Shown: positions 50,779-59,870, numbered from the stretch's first letter. The stretch is 64,000 nucleotides of DNA from SIG440 sp045120135 (GCA_045120135.1 JBGVEN010000009.1:1-64000), one strand, 5' to 3'. Made by a program: numbers and translations. Notes: a model not told the origin generated them from the sequence alone.

Positions 50779-52159
50779 CTCTCAAATCCTCCTCTGTAAT
50801 ATTTCGGACAAGTAATTTGTATTCATTATCAGGGGCAGGTGTTATCAAGCGATTGTATACATCGGGATTTTTTGCACCGATTAAAGCACCTTTTTCGTTT
50901 CCAAAGATGACTAATGGAGTAAGTAAGTCGGGTTTTCTAACCTCTACACATAAATTTGGTGAAGTTGCTAGGTGTCTTTCTATTATTTGTATATATCCCT
51001 TTGGACGCTTACCAAATAATTCATGTTCATCAGCAATAATATAGGCCACCGCTTGGAGTATCTCGGAAACAGGATATCCATTATTGTCTCGATTACCATA
51101 CAACAATTTTGAATGATCTTCTTTAAAGATATTCAATAGTAAATCTACTCTAGTATCCGAAACATCATAATTACGTTGCGATAACAACATATTTGACTCA
51201 ATCTTTTCTATGATGTTAGAATATGTATCCTTACACAAAATAGGAAATGGACTCACTAAGTCTCCGAGATGTGAAAAACAATTGCATATTTTATCATACG
51301 GAGCATGCTCGCATCCCATTACGGCACAAAAATGCCTAAAATGCAAATAATGTCCTCCCCGAATAACATCCGGCAATCTTGCATCATCTTCTGCCGGGTG
51401 CACTGTTGATGGAGTAACATGAATTTCTCGTTCTTCACATGTTTCTGCTGAATGTGTTTGCCGCTGTAATCTTCGATTTTCAGCGACAGATTCTGCTTTT
51501 GTTCTAAATGCAAAAGCACCAAATTGAGCATATTGATCTAATAAGATGCGTAGTTTAAATCCTTTATTCCATTGACGATAATAAGGATCACTAGGACAAT
51601 GAATATTAGGATGATTCCAATTCACTTGGTCCGGGATACAATTAATACTGTAAAGCAACCGGCATAAATCACATACAGATTTATAATTGTATCCTTTGAT
51701 TTCAAAAGATACTATCTGATGTTCATTGGAAAATCTTCGTTGCGACTTCGCCATGCTTCCAATTGTATCAGCAAGTCCTGCAACAAATCGGCGTTTAAGA
51801 TTATCATCTACCAACTCAGGAACAATCCTACTTATATCTGCATTTCCTCTAATTTCACCTTCGCAAACAATTCCGTAGCCTTCTAGTTCCTCTCGTACTA
51901 GCGAAGTATCTCCTTCGCACAAAATTATCCAAGTTCCACTAGGCGTTGTCTCATACTGAACCGAAAGGTCATAAATAGCTCGAAACATTTGTCCGACTTT
52001 CCTTAAGATATCACCGGCAATTTGTCCCGCGCGCTGTGGGTTATCGATATACGAGCCCCACTTTTTATATGGTAGACGAATTCTGAAGACATCTTCCGCA
52101 TTTCCAAAAATACCTCCACCAATTATTAATCCAAGTAAATATGCTCTATCTGTATCCAT
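50771..52159 (-). CDS. LAGLIDADG-like protein associated with a cytosine methyltransferase
   Basis: 462 residues. Two LAGLIDADG-like helices can be seen, RAYLLGLIIGGGIFG (residues 5-19) and RRFVAGLADTIGSM (about 123-136). They are spaced as in a monomeric two-repeat homing-endonuclease fold. The second half (from about residue 265, DVIRGGHYLHFRHFCAVMGCEHAPYDKICNCFSHL) is unknown and carries Cys/His residues. It lies between dcm and the nuclease-like gene with tight spacing, so it probably reads DNA for this restriction module rather than being a mobile homing enzyme. Confidence 0.65.
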   Translation of the reverse strand: MDTDRAYLLGLIIGGGIFGNAEDVFRIRLPYKKWGSYIDNPQRAGQIAGDILRKVGQMFRAIYDLSVQYETTPSGTWIILCEGDTSLVREELEGYGIVCEGEIRGNADISRIVPELVDDNLKRRFVAGLADTIGSMAKSQRRFSNEHQIVSFEIKGYNYKSVCDLCRLLYSINCIPDQVNWNHPNIHCPSDPYYRQWNKGFKLRILLDQYAQFGAFAFRTKAESVAENRRLQRQTHSAETCEEREIHVTPSTVHPAEDDARLPDVIRGGHYLHFRHFCAVMGCEHAPYDKICNCFSHLGDLVSPFPILCKDTYSNIIEKIESNMLLSQRNYDVSDTRVDLLLNIFKEDHSKLLYGNRDNNGYPVSEILQAVAYIIADEHELFGKRPKGYIQIIERHLATSPNLCVEVRKPDLLTPLVIFGNEKGALIGAKNPDVYNRLITPAPDNEYKLLVRNITEEDLRDA

Positions 52160-52174
52160 AATTTCGCCCCCTCT

Positions 52175-53422
52175 TTATCTTTCGTTGAAAACTTGTTCCA
52201 TAATCTCTTTTGCAATATTATATGCTAAAGTTACAGGAACCGCATTTCCAATGACCTTATACATTGACGTAATGTTTCGAGGAGTATCGGTTACAAATTT
52301 AAAACTATCAGGAAAAGTTTGTATGCGTGCTACTTCACGAACTGTATAGCGTCTATTTTCAGTTGGATGTATGATACCGCAATTCTCAGGCTGTGCAGAA
52401 GCTGTTATTGTTCCACAAATTTCATTGCGCGAAAAACGTCTGTAGAAATTAGGTGAATGATATTTCTTCATATCATCTCTAATCTTTTGAAAACGCGGGG
52501 CTAAATGTTCATATGGAACATCCTTCCATGATCCACCTTCAGGAATATAATTAATCATATCTAGTGCTTGCGGAGAAAAAGGCCAATCAACATTGTCAGA
52601 CACACCTTCAGGAACATTTAAAACGTGACTAAGTGTTAAGTCATCTTTACTTTGTTTTTGCGGGAATTCAAATGTAACACCTACATCTTTACGAACACCA
52701 ACGAACAAAACTCTTTGTCTATTCTGTGGCACACCATAATCAGCAGCATTAACTAGCTGATGGACAACATTGTATCCAACACCATTCATTTCTGACAAAT
52801 CCTCAACAATAACCTCTGCTAAGTTACGTCCATCAATATATTTAGTTGAAAGTAAACCTTTTACATTTTCAAAAACAATTACTTTAGGCATTTTCTTTTC
52901 TATAATACGCAAACATTCTTTATAAAGCATCCCTCTAGAATCATGAACGCCTTTACGATTTCCCGCATTAGAAAATGGCTGGCAAGGAAATCCTGCTGTC
53001 AAAATATCTCCATCCGGAATCTCACTTTCATCCACGGACAATATATCGCGTTTATCTATTTCTCCGAGGTTAAGGGCGTATACCATTTGTGCATCCGCAT
53101 CAAAATCATTTGCCCAAACAATATTAAACCCGGCTTTTTTGAAGCCAAGATCCATCCCGCCACATCCTGAAAAAAGAGAAATAAGACGAGGCGAATCAGG
53201 CAAAGCTGCAGACATGCGCTCGTGTTGAATCTCATGCGATTTAATCGTATTATTAGAGGTAGCTGCTATATATTCATCAATATCACAAGAACGAACCCTC
53301 CAAGAACGGTTACTAAGTTTTGATGCCTTTAAACTTCCTTTTCCAATTAGCCTACGTACAGTCTTTTCTGAAAGTTTTAAATATACTGCAGTTTGAGCAA
53401 CGGTCAATAACTCTGTATTCAT
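52175..53422 (-). CDS. DNA cytosine-5 methyltransferase with N-terminal excisionase-type HTH
   Basis: 415 residues. Residues ~1-55 form an HTH_17/MerR-like domain (LLTVAQTAVYLKLSEKTVRRLIGKGSLKASKLSNRSWRV), unusual at the start of this enzyme class. From residue ~80 it is a C5-methyltransferase: motif I LISLFSGCGGMDLGFKKAGF, catalytic PCQ in TAGFPCQPFSNAG (about residues 141-153), ENVKGLL, QNRQRVLFVGVR, and the C-terminal IGNAVPVTLAYNIAKEI. First gene of the three-gene methylase module, with its promoter at 53464-53492. Confidence 0.9.
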   Translation of the reverse strand: MNTELLTVAQTAVYLKLSEKTVRRLIGKGSLKASKLSNRSWRVRSCDIDEYIAATSNNTIKSHEIQHERMSAALPDSPRLISLFSGCGGMDLGFKKAGFNIVWANDFDADAQMVYALNLGEIDKRDILSVDESEIPDGDILTAGFPCQPFSNAGNRKGVHDSRGMLYKECLRIIEKKMPKVIVFENVKGLLSTKYIDGRNLAEVIVEDLSEMNGVGYNVVHQLVNAADYGVPQNRQRVLFVGVRKDVGVTFEFPQKQSKDDLTLSHVLNVPEGVSDNVDWPFSPQALDMINYIPEGGSWKDVPYEHLAPRFQKIRDDMKKYHSPNFYRRFSRNEICGTITASAQPENCGIIHPTENRRYTVREVARIQTFPDSFKFVTDTPRNITSMYKVIGNAVPVTLAYNIAKEIMEQVFNER

Positions 53423-53463
53423 AATATTATTCCTCTCTAAACAACAAAATATTACACATAAAT

Positions 53464-53492
53464 ATTGTATCGTATTATACCGAAAATGTCAA
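53464..53492 (-). promoter_or_regulatory. Promoter of the dcm module
   Basis: Minus strand TTGACA (53492-53487) and TACAAT (53469-53464), 17-bp spacer. Confidence 0.7.
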
Positions 53493-53624
53493 TCGTATAT
53501 TGCAAAAATAGGAATTTGTTAGACAAGATTGGACACAACACCCGTAACTATTTATACGAAATCAAAAAGCATATGTATAATTTATATCTCCAATGGTTAT
53601 ATCGTTATAATATTTAACTAAAAA

Positions 53625-53666
53625 TGTCCCACAAGTTATTTTTATTATATCATATCTTGTGGGACA
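53625..53666. repeat. Inverted repeat in the dcm divergent region
   Basis: TGTCCCACAAG / CTTGTGGGACA, 11 bp perfect, 20-nt A/T-rich loop. It may be a terminator or a protein-binding site. The rest of 53423-53800 shows only the dcm promoter and no gene. Confidence 0.5.
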
Positions 53667-53800
53667 TTTATCGGACACTAAATTAAATATTATTGCAGCT
53701 TAATTGTAAAATTAAGGGAGAAAACACATCATTCACTGTCCTTTTTTACGGACACCTCATCTGGTAAAATGAAATCATAAAGGGAACGGAGGAAACAAAA

Positions 53801-54451
53801 ATGTGTTATGTATTAACAGACAATAATTTTTTCATAGGCAAGGGGTTCAGAGGATGCCCTACTGCAGTAACAGCAAAGGAAAAAGCCTTTACATTTAAAA
53901 CAGAAATTGCTGCCGACAATTTTTTAAGATGTATTCCAAATAACATTAAAAAATATAATTGGGAAATTTGCGATTTAGATGAAAGGATTGAAGATAATAT
54001 GATGCCGGAAGTAAAGAAGTTTGGAAACCCAACAAAAACAACTATTTTAGAAGATGAAAATTTTGACATTTTCAACTTTTTTACAAATGTTGTTCAGGTA
54101 ATGTCACAGTTAGACCGTTTTATTGCCAATATGGTGAGCAATGAACAAATCGTCGATATGAAAATTCTTGATGTGCGCCACTACATAAGAGATAACAATC
54201 ATAGACTTAGTGCAATTCAAATGCAAAGGCTTGGATACTATCTTCAGGACCTCGAAAAGGAGCGCTATGACTATAAATCCAAAAGACTTATCGCATCAAT
54301 GTTTGCAAGTAATATTGAAGCACTAAAGGATAAAAATAACATAGAAAAAATGAACGATGTGGTAACAAGTAAATATCGTCCAAAGGTATTGGATGATACG
54401 GATATCGAATACATTATCAACAAAAAAAAGGACGTTGCATTTATTGCATAA
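53801..54451 (+). CDS. Uncharacterised accessory protein
   Basis: 216 residues with AACGGAGGAAACAAAA as ribosome binding site. Not recognised. The N terminus is a short beta-rich segment (MCYVLTDNNFFIGKGFRGC), and a central helical part (FNFFTNVVQVMSQLDRFIANMV, ALKDKNNIEKMNDVV) follows. A/T-rich codon use like the surrounding island. No membrane segment or signal peptide. Confidence 0.6.
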   Translation: MCYVLTDNNFFIGKGFRGCPTAVTAKEKAFTFKTEIAADNFLRCIPNNIKKYNWEICDLDERIEDNMMPEVKKFGNPTKTTILEDENFDIFNFFTNVVQVMSQLDRFIANMVSNEQIVDMKILDVRHYIRDNNHRLSAIQMQRLGYYLQDLEKERYDYKSKRLIASMFASNIEALKDKNNIEKMNDVVTSKYRPKVLDDTDIEYIINKKKDVAFIA

Positions 54452-54469
54452 TAGATTAGATAAATATCT

Positions 54470-54592
54470 ATGGAAGTTTTCGGTTATTTACTAGTTATAT
54501 GGATTGTAGGAGTTTTCCCTTGGGTTGGCGTTGCAATTGAATTAGTTGCTCTCATAGAGGAGGCGGCCATAGGAAGTTGTTTAAAAAAATAA
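54470..54592 (+). CDS. Small hydrophobic single-span peptide
   Basis: 40 codons from ATG 54470: MEVFGYLLVIWIVGVFPWVGV, an acidic patch (IELVALIEEA), and a Lys-Lys end. It looks like one transmembrane helix. The ribosome binding site is weak, so expression is uncertain. It sits between the unknown gene and the XRE regulator. Confidence 0.35.
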   Translation: MEVFGYLLVIWIVGVFPWVGVAIELVALIEEAAIGSCLKK

Positions 54593-54684
54593 TTTTAGGT
54601 TGCAAATTGACACATTCTGTCAACCTGCTTAAAATAATAATTAAGGCAAGTGCACGAGCCAAAATTATTTTTGGAGGTCATTTT

Positions 54685-55470
54685 ATGAATGGATTAAAAT
54701 ACATAAGAACTAGATGTAATTATAGTCAGAGAGCCTTAGCTGAAACATTAGGGGTCAGCAGACAGGCAGTAAACATGTGGGAGAATTCTAAGAAACTTCC
54801 ATCGAAAGAACGCAAGGAAGATTTATGTACATTATTTGGACTCGATAGCCCTGATTTTTTCGGAGAATTAACACCGGAGTTATACGAAAATCTTAAAACA
54901 CTTCCTACATACAAAGTTCCTTTTGAAGGAGATAGTGAAAAGTTTTCTTTTAAAAGTTACGAAGCTCCTGATTGGAAATTTTGTGCACAATATCGTCACG
55001 ACAAAGGCGAAGAACAGCTTTCGTTAGATGACAAATGCGCATTAAAACGATTAGAATTCAAAAAACTTCTTGATGATATTTCTGATTTCGTTATACAAGA
55101 CGAGGTAAAAAATTCATACAACAATTTAACTGCAATAAATCGAACTATGAGAATATTCAGCGGTGCGCTGGATTTGTCGAAAGAAGCCCGAATTAAGTTT
55201 CCGGAATATGTAATGGTTTATTATCATACTTTTTTTGCAATTTTAGATGCAATGAATATTTCTTTTGGGCTAGCAGAAAAAAGTGATATTATAAATCAAG
55301 ATATTGATCCCGTTGCACAAAGATTATATGATTATAGAGATTTCACGATTGAGCTATCTGACTTTATTACGAAACACTTAGACACCATTTGTAATGAGGT
55401 CCAGAGCAAACGCGAAAATCCTCATGCAAATTATCGCAGGCGTACAAAAAAAATCAGCAAATATTATTGA
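54685..55470 (+). CDS. XRE-family regulator with C-terminal helical domain
   Basis: 261 residues from ATG 54685 (TTTGGAGGTC upstream); the frame extends to 54577 without a start signal. An N-terminal HTH_3 domain reads GLKYIRTRCNYSQRALAETLGVSRQAVNMWENSKKLPSKERKEDLCTLFGL (residues ~3-53). The remaining ~200 residues are helical and unrecognised. A cytosolic DNA-binding regulator of the accessory region is likely. Confidence 0.8.
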   Translation: MNGLKYIRTRCNYSQRALAETLGVSRQAVNMWENSKKLPSKERKEDLCTLFGLDSPDFFGELTPELYENLKTLPTYKVPFEGDSEKFSFKSYEAPDWKFCAQYRHDKGEEQLSLDDKCALKRLEFKKLLDDISDFVIQDEVKNSYNNLTAINRTMRIFSGALDLSKEARIKFPEYVMVYYHTFFAILDAMNISFGLAEKSDIINQDIDPVAQRLYDYRDFTIELSDFITKHLDTICNEVQSKRENPHANYRRRTKKISKYY

Positions 55471-55528
55471 TTATTCTTTTTATCGTACATATTAATAGCA
55501 AACAGAAAACATCTCAAAAGGCAATACG

Positions 55529-55557
55529 AAAGACCGATGCAATATGCATCGGTCTTT
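55529..55557. terminator. Bidirectional terminator between XRE and WYL genes
   Basis: AGACCGATGCA / TGCATCGGTCT with loop ATA, flanked by A and T runs, between convergent genes. Confidence 0.85.
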
Positions 55558-55561
55558 TGCG

Positions 55562-56542
55562 TTAACTATCATAATTATTTTTTATGGTAGTGACAAGTTG
55601 ATACAGTTCGGCAATCACGCTGTCAGGAGATATGATTTTCGCCTGTTTTCCAAAACTCATAATCCACGATAGAAAATGTGGACTGACTGCAACTTTGACA
55701 TGGCAGATGAAATGTTCTTCGTCCTTTTTAACAATCGGGATATCCGTACCAAATCTGTCAAAGACTACGCCCACAAGTTCATTATCGAATTCAATTGAAA
55801 CATCGGTTTCTTCGCCGCTGAACATCTGGAACATCGTCTTTGAATAGTTCGACAAATCAAATGGCTTGTCTGAAAGAACTCTGTCATCCTCTGTCAGTTC
55901 AATCATCTCCATTTTGTCAACACGGTAATGGGTATAGTTGTCGTACTTCTCTTTGTATGTAATGAGGTAATAGTTCTCGTCATCCCAGGTGAGCGCTATA
56001 GGTGATTCTGTATATAAACCGCCTTCTTTACGATACACCTTTTTCTTGTTCACATCAAGATTGAAATACTTAAAAGTAATCTGCTTATTCGCAGCAATAG
56101 CCTCGTGGATTTTATCAACATTATAGTAAATCTGTTCGTTGACTGTCTTTACTCGATTGGTGATAAAGACCTGTCTCTGTAGTTTTTTCGCATTCTCGTG
56201 ACTGGTGAGTTTTTCAATCTTTGAAATAAGCTCCATACTCTTTTTGCGGGTAATGAACTTTGATGCTTGAACGCTGTCAACCAACAGTTTCAATTCAGGA
56301 AGTTCAAAATCACGGCTTGCTATGTAGTAATTGGTTGTACGAGTTTTGTTTGAGCAGATATCAAGTCCAAACAATTGCAGATATTCAAGGTCATCATAAA
56401 TACTTTTACGCTCGGCAGAAATACCAAGTTTTGAAAGTTCAGCAATCATTTCAGGCACTGTGATTGTGTGCTCCTCGTCGGTCTGCTCCATCAGTATCTT
56501 TGCCAGATACATCATTTTTAGTTTTTGATGTGATAGTTTCAT
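55562..56542 (-). CDS. WYL-domain transcriptional regulator
   Basis: 326 residues: an N-terminal winged helix (KMMYLAKILMEQTDEEHTITVPEMIAELSKLGISAERKSIYDDLEYLQLFGL, residues ~10-60), a linker, then a WYL domain (HEAIAANKQITFKYFNLDVNKKKVYRKEGGLYTESPIALTWDDENYYLITYKEKYDNYTHYRVDKMEMIELTEDD, about 150-225) and a WCX-type C terminus. WYL regulators often sense nucleic-acid or nucleotide ligands and control defence genes. It heads a minus-strand group whose targets are unknown. Confidence 0.9.
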   Translation of the reverse strand: MKLSHQKLKMMYLAKILMEQTDEEHTITVPEMIAELSKLGISAERKSIYDDLEYLQLFGLDICSNKTRTTNYYIASRDFELPELKLLVDSVQASKFITRKKSMELISKIEKLTSHENAKKLQRQVFITNRVKTVNEQIYYNVDKIHEAIAANKQITFKYFNLDVNKKKVYRKEGGLYTESPIALTWDDENYYLITYKEKYDNYTHYRVDKMEMIELTEDDRVLSDKPFDLSNYSKTMFQMFSGEETDVSIEFDNELVGVVFDRFGTDIPIVKKDEEHFICHVKVAVSPHFLSWIMSFGKQAKIISPDSVIAELYQLVTTIKNNYDS

Positions 56543-56569
56543 AGATATCTCTCCAATTATTTCTATTTG

Positions 56570-56908
56570 TTATTCCATAAAATATGTGTAAATTAATCCA
56601 TATCTGTTGTTTAGTCTTTCTACCTCTGTTGGTTCGTAGACACGTTTACGCAATATAGGATCCCATTTCATAGATAAAGAGTAATCACTGTTGCATGCTG
56701 CAATATCATAATCATTACAAATTTCCCATATTCTGTCTATCTCTTCTTCCGAAATATCCAGCTCAACAATACAAGGTACTTTTTCAGCAAAGCCTAATGT
56801 AACAAGTGCTTCGTCTGTGATTACGGAATGAACATCCACTTTTATGGAATGTAGTTTAAAAAATTCCTGCATAATTTCCCATTTATCTTTGGTAATTTCT
56901 AATTTCAT
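56570..56908 (-). CDS. Uncharacterised small acidic protein
   Basis: 112 residues, with AAACGGAGAAAGCTC before the ATG. Not recognised. It contains EKVPCIVELDISEEEIDRIWEICNDYDIAACNSDYS and YEPTEVERLNNRYGLIYTYF. No signal peptide. It lies 16 bp after the EF-hand miniprotein in the same direction. Confidence 0.6.
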   Translation of the reverse strand: MKLEITKDKWEIMQEFFKLHSIKVDVHSVITDEALVTLGFAEKVPCIVELDISEEEIDRIWEICNDYDIAACNSDYSLSMKWDPILRKRVYEPTEVERLNNRYGLIYTYFME

Positions 56909-56923
56909 GAGCTTTCTCCGTTT

Positions 56924-57106
56924 CTACTCTTCATCCAGCTCATCAAGGAATTCGTCATATTCCTCGAAGTCGTCATCTGAATCAAAGATATCTTCACTTT
57001 CGTCTTCTGTGCAAGCCTTAAAGATATTGTATTCCAAAAACATATCCTGTGCATCTATTTTACCATTTCTATTCCAATCAAAAAATGCCACAATTAATCC
57101 CTCCAC
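56924..57106 (-). CDS. EF-hand-like miniprotein with acidic tail
   Basis: 60 residues. FFDWNRNGKIDAQDMFLEY (residues 9-27) fits a calcium-binding EF-hand/dockerin-like loop (D-x-N-x-N-G-x-I-D-x-x-D). The C-terminal third is almost entirely Asp/Glu. GGAGGGATTAATTGTG-type sequence surrounds the start. A small cytosolic Ca-binding or decoy protein is possible. It stands between the Cys-rich peptide gene and the 112-residue gene. Confidence 0.55.
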   Translation of the reverse strand: MEGLIVAFFDWNRNGKIDAQDMFLEYNIFKACTEDESEDIFDSDDDFEEYDEFLDELDEE

Positions 57107-57109
57107 ACA

Positions 57110-57202
57110 CTATAATTCAGTGATTATTTCAAACAAAACTGCAATGATTATAAGCCAAAACAAACATCCGCAACCGCAGCCTCTTTTCCTGTTACCAGCC
57201 AT
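57110..57202 (-). CDS. Tiny Cys-rich single-span membrane peptide
   Basis: 30 codons from ATG 57202. A basic, cysteine-rich N terminus (MAGNRKRGCGCGC) is followed by one hydrophobic helix (LFWLIIIAVLFEII). It starts 3 bp after the SWIM gene stop, with GGGGGTATAAGAA upstream, so translational coupling is plausible. Confidence 0.5.
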   Translation of the reverse strand: MAGNRKRGCGCGCLFWLIIIAVLFEIITEL

Positions 57203-57205
57203 TTC

Positions 57206-58024
57206 TTATACCCCCAGGCTGATTTTGCCTGATACCTTTTTATTCATAACCGTATTCATAAACACGCCCTTGCTGATGATTGCAAAGTAGCCATTGTATT
57301 CATCTTCATAATTTTCGGTTATGAGTTCAAGTGATTCCTTAAGCTGGAGCATAGCAGCAAATTCGTGCTTGCAGGCGCCACTACAGAAACAAGAACATTT
57401 GAGGTTTGAGATTTCGCCGTCTATGCAATCAAATTCGATTTCGTAGTTTTCACTGCCTTCTACAATGGCATGACCACGAATACCATCTATCTCAACATAG
57501 CCAACCCTATTTTCTATATAATAGTCGTGTCCACGGTCAGCAGCGTCGTGTGAAATCTTCATCTTTGACAAATCATCAAGCGAAAATCTGTTTGTATCAT
57601 CATTACCGCTTACATATTCCTCATCGTTTTCAGGTGCTTTGAACCAGGTAAGTACTTTTGAAAAAGGAATTGCATTTGGGTCAAAGCTGACAACATGTGA
57701 ACCCGCAAGATAAAAGTCGCCCTTAACATTGGTATCGATTACAGCGATAACTTTCTTGTAATCAGAAAGTTTAATCTTGAAGGAATAATTAACTTCTGTA
57801 ACCTGTCCGCGATAGCCTTCAAGCTTACCTTCCACATAAACAAAGTCGCCGACCTTCAAGTCAAAGCTGTCATTGTAATATGCCCAGCCCATACCTCTGT
57901 GAGGAAAGTATACCTGAACAATAGATTTCTTGGGTTCTATAACCCCTTTACAAACTTCCATTGGTTTATTAACTTCAGGTTCTTTGTTTATTCTCGTATT
58001 AAAGCCGATAGGATATTTTTTCAT
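57206..58024 (-). CDS. SWIM zinc-finger protein
   Basis: 272 residues, TTGGGAGG ribosome binding site. The SWIM motif CxCx(n)CxH is SNLKCSCFCSGACKHEFAAML (about residues 210-230). Before it is a beta-rich region (VQVYFPHRGMGWAYYNDSFDLKVGDFVYVEGKLEGYRGQVTEVNYSFKIKL) resembling an SH3-like/KOW domain, then DAADRGHDYYIENRVGYVEIDGIRGHAIVEGSENYEIEFDC leading into the finger. SWIM domains bind DNA or proteins. Function unknown. Confidence 0.8.
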   Translation of the reverse strand: MKKYPIGFNTRINKEPEVNKPMEVCKGVIEPKKSIVQVYFPHRGMGWAYYNDSFDLKVGDFVYVEGKLEGYRGQVTEVNYSFKIKLSDYKKVIAVIDTNVKGDFYLAGSHVVSFDPNAIPFSKVLTWFKAPENDEEYVSGNDDTNRFSLDDLSKMKISHDAADRGHDYYIENRVGYVEIDGIRGHAIVEGSENYEIEFDCIDGEISNLKCSCFCSGACKHEFAAMLQLKESLELITENYEDEYNGYFAIISKGVFMNTVMNKKVSGKISLGV

Positions 58025-58160
58025 AATGTTTTAACCTCCCAAAAGATTTATTCTTTTCTTTATACTCATTTTAGCAAATTGAGTGGGTGTTAAAACGGAC
58101 AGTGCTTAATCAAAGTATAACATATTTATGAAACATAATCAATAGATTTGAAAAAATCAC

Positions 58161-58187
58161 CCAAGCAATCATCATCTGATTGCTTGG
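58161..58187 (-). terminator. Terminator at the end of the integrase operon
   Basis: CCAAGCAATCA / TGATTGCTTGG hairpin overlapping the last codons of the HTH gene, followed on the minus strand by a TTTTTT stretch. Confidence 0.65.
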
Positions 58188-58702
58188 TTAAGTATAGGTT
58201 TTAACTTGCTATCCTTGGGATAGTTATATATAAAATCGTCTGTAAGCATAAATTCGAGGAGCCATTGTTTTGGCACGATGTTTACATTACTGTTGAGTTT
58301 CACCACTTTAAGTTTTCCTTCCGATACCCACTTCCAAACGCAACTTCTTACACGGTCTGTTATCTTTGCTATATCGTCATAAGTCAGAGCATCGGGATAT
58401 TCGCTCATTATCTCTTTGAACGATTCTTTTAATTTTTTCTTGTTAAACTTAGTTCTTTCCACCTCTGCTTGCGGTTTTCTTTTGAACACATCAGGCGGAA
58501 TATCGGGGGATATTCCGCTTTTGATGTATGCAACCACATCTTTGGTGCGTATTTTGTACCTCCAAGTTGCTGAGTTCCGAATCTCACATGGAATGTATCC
58601 GTTCTGCAGAAGATATGCCAATCTCCGCTTTGACATATGCAATTCTATGCGGACATTGTCCATACTGATAAATTCTCCGTATGTATGACCGTTAATCTTC
58701 AT
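58172..58702 (-). CDS. Helix-turn-helix protein downstream of the integrase
   Basis: 176 residues from ATG 58702 (AAAGGTG upstream), overlapping the integrase end. The N-terminal part (FISMDNVRIELHMSKRRLAYLLQNGYIPCEIRNSATWRYKIRTKDVVAYIKSG) looks like an excisionase/MerR-type winged helix. A second HTH-like part is LTYDDIAKITDRVRSCVWKWVSEGKLKVVKLNSNVNIVPKQWLLEFM. It probably aids excision or regulates the element. Confidence 0.65.
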   Translation of the reverse strand: MKINGHTYGEFISMDNVRIELHMSKRRLAYLLQNGYIPCEIRNSATWRYKIRTKDVVAYIKSGISPDIPPDVFKRKPQAEVERTKFNKKKLKESFKEIMSEYPDALTYDDIAKITDRVRSCVWKWVSEGKLKVVKLNSNVNIVPKQWLLEFMLTDDFIYNYPKDSKLKPILNQAIR

Positions 58703-59870
58703 ATCCAATCACCTTTGCCATCATTTCTGCCGATTGCAGTTTGGTATCGTATTCTAAGTGAGCATAGATGTTTGCCGTTGTTGAGAAGTCTGAATGTCCG
58801 AGCCATTCCTGTATCTGCTTCATAGATATGCCGTTTGCCAAGAGAAGCGAAGCACATGTGTGCCTCAGGTCATGGAATCTAATCTTTTTTAAGCCATGCT
58901 CTTCCAACAGATGCCTGAAGTGATCTGTAACGAAGTTCGGCTTTATTATTCCGCCGAGGGGGTCCACGCACACATAATCCTTATACTCTTTCGAGTATGA
59001 GTTTCCGAACAATTTCATATATTCCTCTTGCTTTGCCTTATGCTCAAGAAGAATTTTCTCTACCGCAGGTATGAGAGGCATTGTTCTTCGGCTTGACTTG
59101 TTTTTCATTGTGTCATAGCCCACAATCTGAGTACCGCCGTCTTCCTTTTCCTCTTGCATTACCTTATGCCATATATTGATACGCTTTGCATCGAAGTCTA
59201 TGTTGCTCCACTTAACACCGATTACCTCACTTCGTCTTAAGCCGTAATAGGCGGCAAGGGTTATTGGAACATAAAGCTGATCATCTTTCGCCACTTTCAA
59301 GAGTTGATTCAGTTCTTCCTTTGAGTAAAATCCTGCATAATATGCATTCTTCTTTGGTCTTTGGGATTTTGCACATGGGTTTGCAGTTACCATATCATTT
59401 TTGAAAGCATACTCAAAGGCTACCATGATAAGCCCTCTGTATCTGATTGCAGTGTTTGTCTTGCAACCGTCTAATAGTATGCTTTCACATAATTTGTTTA
59501 TATGGGTTGCCGTCACTTCGTCAATCTTTAATTTCAGCGGTTCGAAAAATGCTTTAATCCGTCCGTCAACCATCCTTTTGTAATGCATATAGGTGGTTTG
59601 AGTTACATTATGCCTTGCGATTTTTAAGTAGTCATACAGAAACTGTATGAAGTCCTGCTTGTCCGAACCCTTTTCGTCCTGTGTTTCAAGCTCTTCCTGA
59701 AACTTCAGTATAATTTCAGGAAGCATTCTTTGTGCCTTTCGCTTGTTGTCCTTTTCAGCAAGCCCTGTTGATATCCACTTGACCTTTCGTTTGCCGTTTT
59801 CGTCCTTGTAGTTTAAGAGTGCATACAGCATACCGTTTTTTGTTTGTATACTACCTGTTACTTTTATCAT
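58692..59870 (-). CDS. Tyrosine integrase of the mobilizable element
   Basis: 392 residues. An N-terminal arm-binding AP2-like part (YALLNYKDENGKRKVKWISTGL), a SAM-like core-binding domain, and a catalytic domain with R in YYGLRRSEVIGVKW, HxxR in FHDLRHTCASLL, and H and Y in WLGHSDFSTTANIYAHLEY. This is the Tn916-Int layout. GGAAAGGAGAG precedes the ATG. It follows the excisionase gene by 76 bp. Confidence 0.92.
   Translation of the reverse strand: MIKVTGSIQTKNGMLYALLNYKDENGKRKVKWISTGLAEKDNKRKAQRMLPEIILKFQEELETQDEKGSDKQDFIQFLYDYLKIARHNVTQTTYMHYKRMVDGRIKAFFEPLKLKIDEVTATHINKLCESILLDGCKTNTAIRYRGLIMVAFEYAFKNDMVTANPCAKSQRPKKNAYYAGFYSKEELNQLLKVAKDDQLYVPITLAAYYGLRRSEVIGVKWSNIDFDAKRINIWHKVMQEEKEDGGTQIVGYDTMKNKSSRRTMPLIPAVEKILLEHKAKQEEYMKLFGNSYSKEYKDYVCVDPLGGIIKPNFVTDHFRHLLEEHGLKKIRFHDLRHTCASLLLANGISMKQIQEWLGHSDFSTTANIYAHLEYDTKLQSAEMMAKVIGYED

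Noticed and set aside
50771..52159. LAGLIDADG-like gene as a free-standing homing endonuclease or intron remnant
   Set aside because: It is not nested in an intron or intein, is tightly packed between a methylase and a nuclease-like gene, and has a long extra C-terminal half, so a restriction-associated role is more likely.
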